From positions 1 through 27,965 of the forward strand of contig CAMBJF010000006.1 in the NCBI GenBank assembly GCA_945867875.1: a stretch of DNA of 27,965 nt, read 5' to 3'. This document shows positions 1 to 7,566 of the stretch, in pieces. This DNA comes from an uncultured Ruminococcus sp. GTDB lineage: Bacteria; Bacillota; Clostridia; Oscillospirales; Ruminococcaceae. The stretch's first letter is position 1; the number at the start of each line of letters is the position of its first letter. The notes below the pieces were generated by a model. It was not told where the DNA came from and did no database searches. It saw only the letters and a list, made by a program, of their open reading frames with translations. The translations under genes and the position numbers were made by a program.

Positions 1-398
1 ATTCTAAACATTCTTTTGTTTTTTCAGCTGTCTACTTGACAGGGGGCACTTCAAATTACGGAACTCTACGCTTTGCTTATATGCTCCCCATTCCCAAAGC
101 CTGCCTGCATATTCTGATAAGAGATGAGCTGAACGATGCAGTCCAAGCTGAACGAATAAGGAAAGAGCTGGCATTCTGCCGCAAAAACAGAAACAAAATA
201 CTCAGACAGGCAAGGCGCACTTATGACAGAATAATTTCAAATGTAAGTGAGTCACTGTCCCATAACTCCTGCGACTTTCTTCTCCTTGAAAAAGCATATC
301 ACGAATACCTCCTCCGAGCAGGAAAAAACATTGTCCGAAATAATATAAAACCCGATGATACCGCATATCATCGGGCAATTTTTATTCTTTCACCTTAA
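1..398 (+). CDS. Type III toxin-antitoxin ToxN/AbiQ-family endoribonuclease, C-terminal part (5' end outside window)
   Basis: The reading frame is open to the left edge (first full codon at base 3), so this is the 3' part of a longer gene. About 131 residues are visible. The segment YGTLRFAYMLPIP, then a helix with RKNRNKILRQA, then SCDFLLLEKAYHEY follows the C-terminal half of ToxN/AbiQ toxins (compare LGLINLKFMIPI ... QLQFIRANSDKI ... CNFSLLEEKYRDF of ToxN, from memory). Members of this family are sequence-specific RNases held inactive by a repeated RNA antitoxin encoded just upstream; that RNA and the N-terminal catalytic part would lie outside this window. The gene converges on the GTPase-RNase fusion gene. 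Its last codons run through the shared terminator hairpin, giving a tail (KPDDTAYHRAIFILSP) that does not look like family sequence. Assignment is by motif resemblance only. Confidence 0.7.
   Translation, partial: SKHSFVFSAVYLTGGTSNYGTLRFAYMLPIPKACLHILIRDELNDAVQAERIRKELAFCRKNRNKILRQARRTYDRIISNVSESLSHNSCDFLLLEKAYHEYLLRAGKNIVRNNIKPDDTAYHRAIFILSP
351..375. terminator. Bidirectional intrinsic terminator between converging genes
   Basis: A perfect 10-bp stem CCCGATGATA / TATCATCGGG encloses the 5-nt loop CCGCA. On the plus strand it is followed by CAATTTTTATTCTTT, and on the minus strand by TTTTATATTATTT, so it can end transcription from both sides. It lies inside the final codons of the toxN-like gene and 6 nt beyond the stop codon of the converging GTPase gene. 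Confidence 0.85.
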
Positions 399-2952
399 TA
401 TTCCGTGTGTTCCTGCCTTTTTGAGAGTTTCGGTCAATGATGTCCCGAATCTCTGTTTCGACAGCCTTTACCTCCTCGTAAAACTCTGCCGCCGACACAC
501 GGTATGCGCCGTTTCCCAGGATTATGACCTGCTCCGCCCCGTCAGAGGTGGCAACACGCACACGATGCTCCTTTGCAAGCTCGTGAGATGCCTTTTCAAT
601 GTACATATCCGCAGTTTCCGCCTCTTTCGTGTAAATGACGGATATGCCGCCCACCTGCTCAACCTCTCTGTGGTCGCCTTTTATCTTGTAAGCGTCAAAA
701 ACAAGAATGACCTCGCATTTCTTATATCCCCTGTAATTGCACATAAGCTGTATCAGCCTGCTGCGGGCAAGGTCAAGGTCATCAGCCGCCAGCTTTTTAA
801 GCTCGTCCCAGGAGAAAATTATGTTGTAGCCGTCCACAAGAAGATACACGGGGCCTTGGGGCAGCGGCTTTGCCTTGGTTTTCGGCGGCTCATACTCACG
901 GCGCATTTTCGTCCGTGGGTCACGGTTTATCTTGCCGTAGGTGCGCTCGAAAATCGCCATAAGCTCGTCATCATCGGCGGGAGATACAGAAACACTGCGG
1001 CGGACAGGTTCATCATCTTCCCTGCTGTCCGATGCAAGGGAAATGCCGTTTTCAAGATGAGCATAATCCCTCACCTCGTCCCACTTGACGCCATATCCCG
1101 CACCGTGGGCGCAGAAAACGCTGTCGGCGGTGTTGTCAAGGTCGCCGTCCGCATCATAGCCGATATTTTCTATGACCTCCTCGGCGTTATGGCAGGGATA
1201 GTAGCCCTCAAAGACGCAGGTAAGCTGTCCTCTGCCCTTGGAATATCCCGAAACATCGGTGTGATAATCAGCCATTTCCGAAACGGGAGCTTTGCCTGTG
1301 ATAACCGTAAATTCGCCGTCATTTTCGGGCGATGAAAACTCTCCGCCCATCTGCTGCAGATCATTCAGCGCCCTGCCCGTGCATTCGGCGGGAATGCGGA
1401 GGGTGAAGCTGTAAAACGGTTCAAGAAGAACGCTTTGGGCATATCTCAGCCCCATTCTCACCGCACGGTATGCCGCCTGACGGAAATCGCCGCCCTCGGT
1501 ATGCTTAAGGCTCGCCCTGCCTGTGACAAGGGTTATTTTTATGTCCGTTATGGGCGAGCCTGTGAGCACGCCAATATGGGTCTTGTCGTGTAAATTTGAG
1601 AGGATAAGCCTCTGCCAGTTTCTGTCAAGCACATCTTCCGAGCAGTCGGAGCATATCTCAATGCCGCTTCCCGCAGGCAACGGCTCCATTAACAGATGCA
1701 CCTCCGCATAATGCCGCAAGGGTTCGTAATGACCGATGCCAACCACTGGCGATGCGATAGTTTCCTTGTATGCGATGCTGCCCTTGTCAAACTGCACATC
1801 AATGCCGAAACGGTCTTTTATCACCGTGGTGAGCACTTCAAGCTGAATTTTTCCCATAAGGCTCACGTGAATGTCGCCGAATCTTGGGTCAAAGCTGACG
1901 TGGAGAGCAGGGTCCTCCTCTTCAAGGAGGAGCATATTTTTGTACATTGTGTGAACATCTACGCCTTGGGGCAAAACAAGCCTGTACGTGAGAACAGGCG
2001 CAAGGAGGGGTGATGTGCCCGCCTTTTCAAAGCCTATCCCCTGCCCCGCAAAGGTTTCGGCAGGCCCTGCGGCGGCAACAAGGCAGCCTGCCTCAGCCGT
2101 ATCAACAGATGTAAACTTCGCTCCCGAATATATCCGCAGAGCCGTCACCTTTTCCCCGTTTATCTCCGAGCGTACTTTCAGACTGCCCCCCGTTATCTTC
2201 ATATGAGTGAGGCGGGTGTTGTTTTCGGTGGTTATCTTATACACCCTCGCCCCGAAATCGCCGCCGTATTCGGGAAATTTCGCATATGCGGATATGCCGT
2301 CAAGGAGCTGGGTTATGCCCGTGAATTTCAGCGCCGAGCCGAAATAGCAGGGGAAAACATTCCTCTTACATACCGCCTCCCTGATGTCCTCATCGGGTAT
2401 CATACCAGTTTCAAGAAAGCCGTTCATCATATTTTCGTCAAGCTCGGCAAGCTCCTCATACAGCGGAGTTTTATCCTCTCTTGGGGTAAAATCAACCACC
2501 TTATGGGAAAGCTTCGCCTGTAATTCCGCAAGCAAAAAATCCTTTCCCGTCACCGCAATGTCCGTCTTGTTCACGAAAACGAACACGGGAATATTATACC
2601 GTGCAAGAAGCCGCCATATCGTCTCGGTATGGCTCTGAACACCGTCAATGCCGCTTATCACAAGTATGGCGCAGTCAAGAACGGACAGTGCTCTTTCGGT
2701 CTCGGCGGAAAAGTCCGTGTGACCGGGAGTGTCAAGGAGAGTGTATTCAGCGCCGTTCAAGTGCATCACCGCCTGCTTTGCGAAAACGGTTATTCCCCTG
2801 CTGCGCTCAATGGCGTGGGTGTCGAGAAAGGAATCCCGCTTGTCCACACGTCCCGCTTTCCGCAGTTCGCCGCTGACAAAGAGCATCGCTTCCGATAAAG
2901 TTGTTTTTCCTGCGTCCACGTGAGCAGTCATTCCAATGACAAGTCGTTTCAT
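382..2952 (-). CDS. EF-G/Tet(M)-like translational GTPase fused to a C-terminal Rae1/YacP-type NYN ribonuclease domain
   Basis: The protein has 856 residues from ATG at 2952 (MKRLVIGMTAHVDAGKTT); an in-frame TTG at 2970 would add six residues but is less family-like. The N-terminal GTPase shows G1 HVDAGKTT (about 11-18), G2 RGIT (about 52-55), G3 DTPGH (74-78), G4 NKTD (128-131) and G5 GSALK, followed by EF-G-like domains II-V as in Tet(M)/OtrA proteins. The segment aligned with the Tet(M) domain IV drug-site loop (YSPVST) instead reads ASLKHTEGGDFR, so tetracycline protection is not supported. After an acidic, proline-containing linker (about 640-699), residues 700-856 match B. subtilis YacP/Rae1: LLVDGYNIIFSWDEL, LVFDA, TKEAETAD and VATSD, keeping the acidic residues expected of a NYN/PIN nuclease. 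Rae1 is known to cut mRNA in the ribosomal A site, so the fusion suggests a factor that enters the A site and cleaves mRNA there. That function is inference. It is transcribed alone from its own promoter. Confidence 0.85.
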   Translation of the reverse strand: MKRLVIGMTAHVDAGKTTLSEAMLFVSGELRKAGRVDKRDSFLDTHAIERSRGITVFAKQAVMHLNGAEYTLLDTPGHTDFSAETERALSVLDCAILVISGIDGVQSHTETIWRLLARYNIPVFVFVNKTDIAVTGKDFLLAELQAKLSHKVVDFTPREDKTPLYEELAELDENMMNGFLETGMIPDEDIREAVCKRNVFPCYFGSALKFTGITQLLDGISAYAKFPEYGGDFGARVYKITTENNTRLTHMKITGGSLKVRSEINGEKVTALRIYSGAKFTSVDTAEAGCLVAAAGPAETFAGQGIGFEKAGTSPLLAPVLTYRLVLPQGVDVHTMYKNMLLLEEEDPALHVSFDPRFGDIHVSLMGKIQLEVLTTVIKDRFGIDVQFDKGSIAYKETIASPVVGIGHYEPLRHYAEVHLLMEPLPAGSGIEICSDCSEDVLDRNWQRLILSNLHDKTHIGVLTGSPITDIKITLVTGRASLKHTEGGDFRQAAYRAVRMGLRYAQSVLLEPFYSFTLRIPAECTGRALNDLQQMGGEFSSPENDGEFTVITGKAPVSEMADYHTDVSGYSKGRGQLTCVFEGYYPCHNAEEVIENIGYDADGDLDNTADSVFCAHGAGYGVKWDEVRDYAHLENGISLASDSREDDEPVRRSVSVSPADDDELMAIFERTYGKINRDPRTKMRREYEPPKTKAKPLPQGPVYLLVDGYNIIFSWDELKKLAADDLDLARSRLIQLMCNYRGYKKCEVILVFDAYKIKGDHREVEQVGGISVIYTKEAETADMYIEKASHELAKEHRVRVATSDGAEQVIILGNGAYRVSAAEFYEEVKAVETEIRDIIDRNSQKGRNTRNIKVKE

Positions 2953-2987
2953 AGCTTCATTCCCAAACAAAAAATTTCAGCATTTTT

Positions 2988-3016
2988 ATTATAACACGGT
3001 CAATGTTTCCCGTCAA
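2988..3016 (-). promoter_or_regulatory. Sigma-A promoter of the GTPase-RNase fusion gene
   Basis: On the minus strand the -35 box TTGACG (3016-3011) and -10 box TATAAT (2993-2988) are separated by exactly 17 nt. The ATG at 2952 lies about 35 nt downstream of the -10 box. The -35 box begins 5 nt after the terminator stem of the preceding gene. Confidence 0.8.
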
Positions 3017-3020
3017 GCAA

Positions 3021-3053
3021 AAACCGCCGCACAAAAAGCCTGTGCGGCGGTTT
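3021..3053 (-). terminator. Intrinsic terminator of the tyrosine-rich protein gene
   Basis: A 13-bp perfect stem AAACCGCCGCACA / TGTGCGGCGGTTT has a 7-nt loop and continues into TTGC on the minus strand. It lies 41 nt past the stop codon at 3094 and directly abuts the next promoter. Confidence 0.85.
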
Positions 3054-3093
3054 GATCATTAACTGTTACTTTGTCACAGCTTTTGTGCTGTAA

Positions 3094-4839
3094 TTACTTA
3101 AGAACAACGAGGTAAGGACCGCCTGCTGTTACGGAGAATGTGCAGGAACCGTCAGACTGTACCTTGGACTTTGCAATGCCCTTAAGGGAGTTTGTATCGG
3201 GATCATAGCGATATACAACAGCTGTGCAGCCGGAACGCTTGGTAGCGAACTTAACAGTAACGCTTGCCTCAGAGCCGAAAGAATCATAGTTGTTGGAAAT
3301 ACCGATCTGAGCCTTTGCAACAGCGTCCTTGGAAGCCTTGCTTACGAGCTTAGCAGGGATAAAGTCGATGTTGTACTGTGTGTAGATTATCATATCCTGA
3401 GCGGTATCAACATTCTTGCCGTTGATAGTCCACTTAACACCGTTGTCGAGAACGAATGTAACGCTTACATTCTTGCCGTCAAGAGCAGCGAGAACGTCCT
3501 TGGAAACAGTGCTTGCACCGTTCATATCTACCTTGATGTTGTCGCCCTTGGAAGCAGCGTTGATGTACTTGATAACAGTGCTCCAGCCTGCTCTGTTCTT
3601 CTTACCGTAGATGTAAGGCTCGCCGTCCTCAGCAGTCTTGTTGGAAACGGAAGTATTGTTCTGGTTGTTCTTCAGCTGATCACGGAGTGCATAGTAAGGA
3701 TCAATGTAGCCGTAGTTGCTGTAGTAACCATAGTAATTGGTGTAAGCATTGCCGTAGTAGTTGTAGGGAACATATGTGATATCGGTTCCGAGAGCTGTTC
3801 CGCCTGCTGCCTTTGCAGCTTCGAGGGTGCCGTAATATGTGCCGTTGTAGTAATAGTAGTAGCCTGTGCTGTCAGTCTTGCCGTAGGGAGAATAGTAGAT
3901 ATCAACGCCTACTGTTCCGCCTGCGTCCTTAGCAGCCTGAAGTGTAGGATATGCAACACCGTTGTAGTAATACTTGTAGATAGAACCGTTAACGATAGTA
4001 GAGTTGCTGTTGTAGAGGTTTCCTACAGCAGTAACGTAGGAAGCATTTCCGTTGGAAGCGGTAACAGCTGCAGCATAGGAGCTGTAATACTTGCCTGTGT
4101 AGGAGCTGTAGAAATAACCGCTGTAATTGTAGTAGTTGTTATAGTAGCCGCCTGCATATGTAACATATGCGGAATTGCCCTTTGATGCGCTTACAGCGTC
4201 GGAATAGCTGCTGTAGTACTTGCCTGTGTAGGAGCTGTAGTACTTGCCGTAGCCGTACCAGTCATACCAGTAGTCACCGCCCATGTATGTTACCTTGGAA
4301 GCATCGCCGTTGGAAGCGCTGAGAGCTGCTGCATAGGTGCTGTAGTACAGACCTGTGCGGGAACTGTAATAACGGTTGTTTACAGCATAATTTCCAACAT
4401 AGGTAACATACTTAGCCTGTCCGCCTGCTGCGGAAAGAGCATCGGCATAGGTCACATAGTACTTGCCTGTAAGAGAGCAGTAATAGCCTGTTCCTGTTGT
4501 GTAATAATTGTTGTTGATGTAGTAGGATCCGACATAAATCTCGGTAGGATTTGCAACGCCTGCTGCATCAGCAAGAGCCTTGGTGTCATAATACTTCTTG
4601 GATACGGAATCGTAGTACTTGAGAGAAGCACCGGAAGGGATCTTGCTTGAAGCGACAGCTTCCCACGCACCGTTGTTGTTGCCTGCGGCAGCAGCTGCAT
4701 CATAGGGGCTGGAATAATAAATTCCGTTGTAATAATAGTAATAATTCTGAACTGCGGAAGCACTGAATGCCATCGCCTGAGTTGCCATCAGAAGAGCGGC
4801 AGCGGTAGCAGCGATAGATTTTGTTATCTTCTTGCTCAT
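3094..4839 (-). CDS. Secreted tyrosine-rich repeat protein, function unknown
   Basis: The protein has 581 residues. Residues 1-29 form a Sec signal peptide (MSKKITKS, hydrophobic core, cleavage expected after AFSASA). Residues about 33-383 are built from eight degenerate repeats of roughly 38-50 residues with the core YYSSYTGKYYSSYxxAVxAS; by hand count about 80 of these 350 residues are tyrosine. A short polar linker with NQNN follows, then a C-terminal domain (about 415-581) starting RAGWSTVIKYINAASKGD and including KDVLAALDGKNVSVTF and VKWTING. I associate that domain loosely with secreted Ruminococcus proteins, but it has no function I can name. No LPXTG motif, dockerin, S-layer homology domain or transmembrane anchor is seen. 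The start is supported by AAAGGAG 8 nt before the ATG. It is a single-gene unit with its own promoter and terminator. Possible roles (adhesion, matrix or tyrosine cross-linked surface material) are speculation. Confidence 0.85.
   Translation of the reverse strand: MSKKITKSIAATAAALLMATQAMAFSASAVQNYYYYYNGIYYSSPYDAAAAAGNNNGAWEAVASSKIPSGASLKYYDSVSKKYYDTKALADAAGVANPTEIYVGSYYINNNYYTTGTGYYCSLTGKYYVTYADALSAAGGQAKYVTYVGNYAVNNRYYSSRTGLYYSTYAAALSASNGDASKVTYMGGDYWYDWYGYGKYYSSYTGKYYSSYSDAVSASKGNSAYVTYAGGYYNNYYNYSGYFYSSYTGKYYSSYAAAVTASNGNASYVTAVGNLYNSNSTIVNGSIYKYYYNGVAYPTLQAAKDAGGTVGVDIYYSPYGKTDSTGYYYYYNGTYYGTLEAAKAAGGTALGTDITYVPYNYYGNAYTNYYGYYSNYGYIDPYYALRDQLKNNQNNTSVSNKTAEDGEPYIYGKKNRAGWSTVIKYINAASKGDNIKVDMNGASTVSKDVLAALDGKNVSVTFVLDNGVKWTINGKNVDTAQDMIIYTQYNIDFIPAKLVSKASKDAVAKAQIGISNNYDSFGSEASVTVKFATKRSGCTAVVYRYDPDTNSLKGIAKSKVQSDGSCTFSVTAGGPYLVVLK
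3691..4743 (-). repeat. Tandem protein-coding repeats (tyrosine-rich units)
   Basis: This DNA encodes about eight consecutive units with the pattern YY-x(3)-TG-K-YY followed by a short Ala-rich helix-like stretch and a G-x-Y-rich turn. The four central units are the most alike, with TG[KL]YY at residues 124-128, 162-166, 205-209 and 248-252 (spacing 38, 43, 43). The first two and last two units use YYYYYNG- or YYDSVSKKYY-type variants. DNA copies such as the plus-strand phrase cctgtgtaggagctgtag recur nearly unchanged, pointing to recent duplication or recombination between units. Confidence 0.8.
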
Positions 4840-4927
4840 AGTAAAATCTCCTTTGCGTTTTATTCAAAAAATCATTTTGCCAATGTAAAAAAGCACATAT
4901 AAACTGCACTTATCTTTATACAAGTTC

Positions 4928-4956
4928 ATTATAACATATATTTCCCAAGTTGCCAA
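4928..4956 (-). promoter_or_regulatory. Sigma-A promoter of the tyrosine-rich protein gene
   Basis: The -35 box TTGGCA (4956-4951) and -10 box TATAAT (4933-4928) are spaced 17 nt apart on the minus strand, giving a 5' untranslated leader of about 80 nt. It lies in the 356-nt divergent intergenic region 4840-5195 shared with ldhA. Confidence 0.75.
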
Positions 4957-4984
4957 TAGTTTTTTTGACAAATTTTATTACAAT

Positions 4985-5015
4985 TTGGTTACATAATATT
5001 GTCATCTGCTATAAT
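4985..5015 (+). promoter_or_regulatory. Possible ldhA promoter
   Basis: A good -10 box TATAAT sits at 5010-5015 with a poor -35 candidate TTGGTT at 4985-4990 (spacing 19). A second AT-rich element with overlapping TATACT boxes lies near 5089-5099 (GCTATACTATACTC). Either could drive ldhA; the leader would be 90-180 nt long. I could not recognise a convincing Rex operator, which would be expected for a redox-controlled ldh. Nothing else is evident in the intergenic region 4957-5195. Confidence 0.4.
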
Positions 5016-5195
5016 ACGCATAATTTAAAAGAGGCTGGCGAAATATAAGTTTACAAAAAATCAACATCTGTCATGTTAGCATATGCTATACTATACTCAT
5101 AAGGTATATTTACATTCATTCCCATATCAATATTTTTGTGGAGTGAATAAGTGCAGGCTGAATGTTCAGAATATAATAAGAAAGGCTGTGATATT

Positions 5196-6194
5196 ATGGA
5201 AAGGATCGCATTTTATGACACCAAGCCCTATGACAGGGAACATTTTGACAAGGCAAACAAAAGCTTTGATATCCGTTATTTTGAGGATAAGCTTTCCACC
5301 GAAACAGTAGCCCTTGCCGACGGCTGCAAGGCTGTGTGCGCATTCGTGAACGACTGCCTTGATGCACGGGTCATCGAGGAGCTGACAAAGCGTGGAGTAA
5401 AGCTCCTGCTTATGCGCTGTGCGGGATATAACAACATCGACCTGAAATACGCTTCAGGGCGGCTCACCATTCTCCGAGTGCCCGCATATTCCCCCTATGC
5501 GGTGGCGGAGCACGCAATGGCACTTCTCCTGCTTTTAAACCGCAAAATTCACAAATCATATATCCGCACAAGGGACTTCAATTTCAGCATAAACGGCCTC
5601 ACAGGCTTTGACCTCCACGGCAAGACCGCAGGCGTTATCGGCACGGGAAAGATAGGTCAGGTTTTCATCAGGATATGCAAGGGGTTCGGAATGAACGTAC
5701 TTGCATATGACCCATATCCCAACGAAAAGGCAGCGGCGGACATCGGTTTTGAGTACACCGACAAAAACAGGCTTTTTGCGGAAAGCGACATCATCTCCCT
5801 CCACTGCCCTCTCACCAAGGACACAAGGTATATCATCGGTGAGGACAGTCTCAGGCTGATGAAAAGCTCGGCTTATATCATCAACACTTCCCGTGGAAAG
5901 CTCATCGACAGCGAAGCACTTCTTCGTGCCCTTAAAGAAAAGCGGATAGGTGCGGCGGGACTTGATGTTTACGAGGAGGAATCGGACTTTTTCTATGAGG
6001 ACCGTTCAGGTGACATCATCGACGATGAGACCCTTGCCCTGCTCATTTCAATGCCCAATGTCATAATCACCTCCCATCAGGCATTTCTGACCGAGGAGGC
6101 GCTGAACGCCATTGCACAGGTAACTTTGTCCAACGCCGAGGAATTTTTCTCTGGTTCTGAAAAGCTTACCAATGAAGTGGTTTACGGAATGTAA
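5196..6194 (+). CDS. ldhA: D-lactate dehydrogenase (D-isomer-specific 2-hydroxyacid dehydrogenase)
   Basis: The enzyme reduces pyruvate to D-lactate with NADH in the cytoplasm, regenerating NAD+ during fermentation. The 332-residue protein (start MERIAFYDTKPYD at 5196, AGAAAGG 10 nt upstream) has the usual family length. Visible motifs are the Rossmann GTGKIG (149-154), LHCPLT (202-207), the catalytic Arg in NTSRG (R233), the catalytic Glu in VYEEES (about E262) and the catalytic His in ITSHQAFLTEEA (H294). SHQAFLTEEAL is characteristic of the LdhA subgroup rather than phosphoglycerate or hydroxyisocaproate dehydrogenases. An in-frame ATG-less extension to 5151 has no family support. The gene stands alone, divergent from the tyrosine-rich gene, and ends at a strong terminator. 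Confidence 0.9.
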   Translation: MERIAFYDTKPYDREHFDKANKSFDIRYFEDKLSTETVALADGCKAVCAFVNDCLDARVIEELTKRGVKLLLMRCAGYNNIDLKYASGRLTILRVPAYSPYAVAEHAMALLLLLNRKIHKSYIRTRDFNFSINGLTGFDLHGKTAGVIGTGKIGQVFIRICKGFGMNVLAYDPYPNEKAAADIGFEYTDKNRLFAESDIISLHCPLTKDTRYIIGEDSLRLMKSSAYIINTSRGKLIDSEALLRALKEKRIGAAGLDVYEEESDFFYEDRSGDIIDDETLALLISMPNVIITSHQAFLTEEALNAIAQVTLSNAEEFFSGSEKLTNEVVYGM

Positions 6195-6207
6195 TTATAT
6201 TAAACAA

Positions 6208-6238
6208 AAAGCAGGTATGCCGCAAACATACCTGCTTT
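6208..6238. terminator. Bidirectional terminator between ldhA and the aminotransferase gene
   Basis: A 12-bp perfect stem AAAGCAGGTATG / CATACCTGCTTT with a 7-nt loop is followed by TATAATTAT on the plus strand and preceded by TTTAAACAA, so the minus-strand transcript reads CTGCTTTTTGTTTAA. It serves two converging genes whose stop codons are at 6194 and 6257. Confidence 0.85.
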
Positions 6239-6256
6239 TATAATTATACGTTAATT

Positions 6257-7537
6257 TTATTCAGCCAGCAGCTTCTCAGCGGAAGCAAGCTTTACGCAGA
6301 TGCAGAAAAGTTCCATTGCCTTGCGGAGGTCATCAACAGAGGGATAAGAGGGCGAGAGACGGATATTTCTGTCCTCGGGGTCCTTCTTGTAGGGGAATGT
6401 TGCGCCTGCACCGGTGAGGACAACGCCGCCCTCCTTGCAAAGTCTTGCAACTTCCTTTGCACAGCCGTTAAGGGTGTTTACGGAGATGAAGTAGCCGCCC
6501 TTGGGAACGTTCCAGGTAAGGATATCGAGGTCGCCCAGCTGCTCGTTGAGCATCTTGATGACCATATCGAACTTGGGAGCGAGGATAGCCTTGTGCTTTT
6601 CCATATAAGCCTTAAGTCCCTCAGCGTTCTTGAAGTAGCGAACATGGCGGAGTTGATTTACCTTATCGTAGCTGATGTTCTGCATACCGAGGAGCTTGGA
6701 TATCTGAGCAACATTGTTCTCGGAAGCCGCCATTACAGCAACGCCTGCACCGGGGAAGGTTATCTTTGAAGTGGAAGCGAACTCGAAGATCATATCCTCA
6801 CTGCCGCACTTCTTAGCCTCGTCAAAAATGTTGAGAATGTGGTCGTGGTCGTCCTTAAGGTGGTGAATGCAGTAAGCGTTATCCCAGAAAATTCTGAAAT
6901 CCTCTGCGGCGGGCTTTAATGCTGCAAAACGCTTTACAGTCTCATCGGAATAGGTGTATCCGTCGGGGTTGGAGTACATAGGAACGCACCAGATACCCTT
7001 GATGTCAGCATCGCTTGAAACGAGCTTTTCAACCATATCCATATCAGGACCTGTTGGGGTCATAGGAACGTTTATCATCTCAACGCCGAAGGTCTCGGTG
7101 ATGCCGAAATGTCTGTCATAGCCGGGAACAGGGCAGAGGAACTTTACCTTGTCGCACTTGCCCCAAGGCTTCTTGCTTCCGTAAACACCGAACTGCATAG
7201 CTCTTGCAACGGAATCGTACATAAGAGTAAGGCTGGAGTTGCCGCCAACGATGATGTTTGCGGGGGTAACGCCCAGAAGGTCTGCAAAAAGCTTCTTAGC
7301 CTCGCCGATACCGGTAAGGAAGCCGTAGTTTCTTACATCAACGCCGTCCGCATCGGTAAGGTCGGACTTGCTGTTAAGTACATCGAGCATGGGCATACTG
7401 AGTTCAAGCTGCTCCTTGCAGGGCTTTCCTCTTGACATATCGAGCTTTAAGCCCTTAGCCTTGAAATCCTCGTATTCCTTTTTGCATTCGTCTCTGAAGG
7501 CTTCGAGCTGAGCCTTGTTCATATCCTTTAATGACAT
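6257..7537 (-). CDS. PLP-dependent aminotransferase, class I/II fold (Aminotran_MocR type), probable aspartate aminotransferase
   Basis: The 426-residue cytoplasmic enzyme resembles the group of aspartate aminotransferases (PF12897) found in actinobacteria and clostridia that are distant from classical AspC. Visible features are MSRGKPC near 34-40, the cofactor-site stretch GGNSS (98-102), SNPDG (189-193), DNAY (219-222) and the probable Schiff-base lysine K258 in STSKITFPGAG. The C-terminal PSYPSVDDLRKAM follows the expected arginine region (RNIRLSPS). Expected reaction: L-aspartate + 2-oxoglutarate to oxaloacetate + L-glutamate; the exact substrate is inferred from family only. AAAGGAG lies 6 nt upstream of the ATG. 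It has its own promoter and an unusually structured leader of about 160 nt. Confidence 0.85.
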   Translation of the reverse strand: MSLKDMNKAQLEAFRDECKKEYEDFKAKGLKLDMSRGKPCKEQLELSMPMLDVLNSKSDLTDADGVDVRNYGFLTGIGEAKKLFADLLGVTPANIIVGGNSSLTLMYDSVARAMQFGVYGSKKPWGKCDKVKFLCPVPGYDRHFGITETFGVEMINVPMTPTGPDMDMVEKLVSSDADIKGIWCVPMYSNPDGYTYSDETVKRFAALKPAAEDFRIFWDNAYCIHHLKDDHDHILNIFDEAKKCGSEDMIFEFASTSKITFPGAGVAVMAASENNVAQISKLLGMQNISYDKVNQLRHVRYFKNAEGLKAYMEKHKAILAPKFDMVIKMLNEQLGDLDILTWNVPKGGYFISVNTLNGCAKEVARLCKEGGVVLTGAGATFPYKKDPEDRNIRLSPSYPSVDDLRKAMELFCICVKLASAEKLLAE

Positions 7538-7566
7538 AATTTACTCCTTTCGGGAGAGTTTTGTGT

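Noticed and set aside
355..1335. Long plus-strand frame opposite the GTPase fusion gene
   Set aside because: It is the antisense shadow of a gene with unmistakable family motifs, and it has no ribosome binding site or family-like sequence. The same applies to the plus-strand frames opposite purM, tuf, fusA and rpoC.
382..2952. Calling the gene a tetracycline resistance determinant
   Set aside because: Although the GTPase part is Tet(M)-like, the loop aligned with the Tet(M) drug-site residues (YSPVST) reads ASLKHTEGG and the protein carries a nuclease domain, so a resistance label is not supported.
3691..4743. CRISPR-like array suggested by recurring DNA phrases
   Set aside because: The repeats are in frame, degenerate and encode the tyrosine-rich protein units; there are no conserved direct repeats with unique spacers.
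5151..5195. Longer ldhA start adding MQAECSEYNKKGCDI
   Set aside because: The extension is not family-like, while the ATG at 5196 has a suitable Shine-Dalgarno and gives the normal length.
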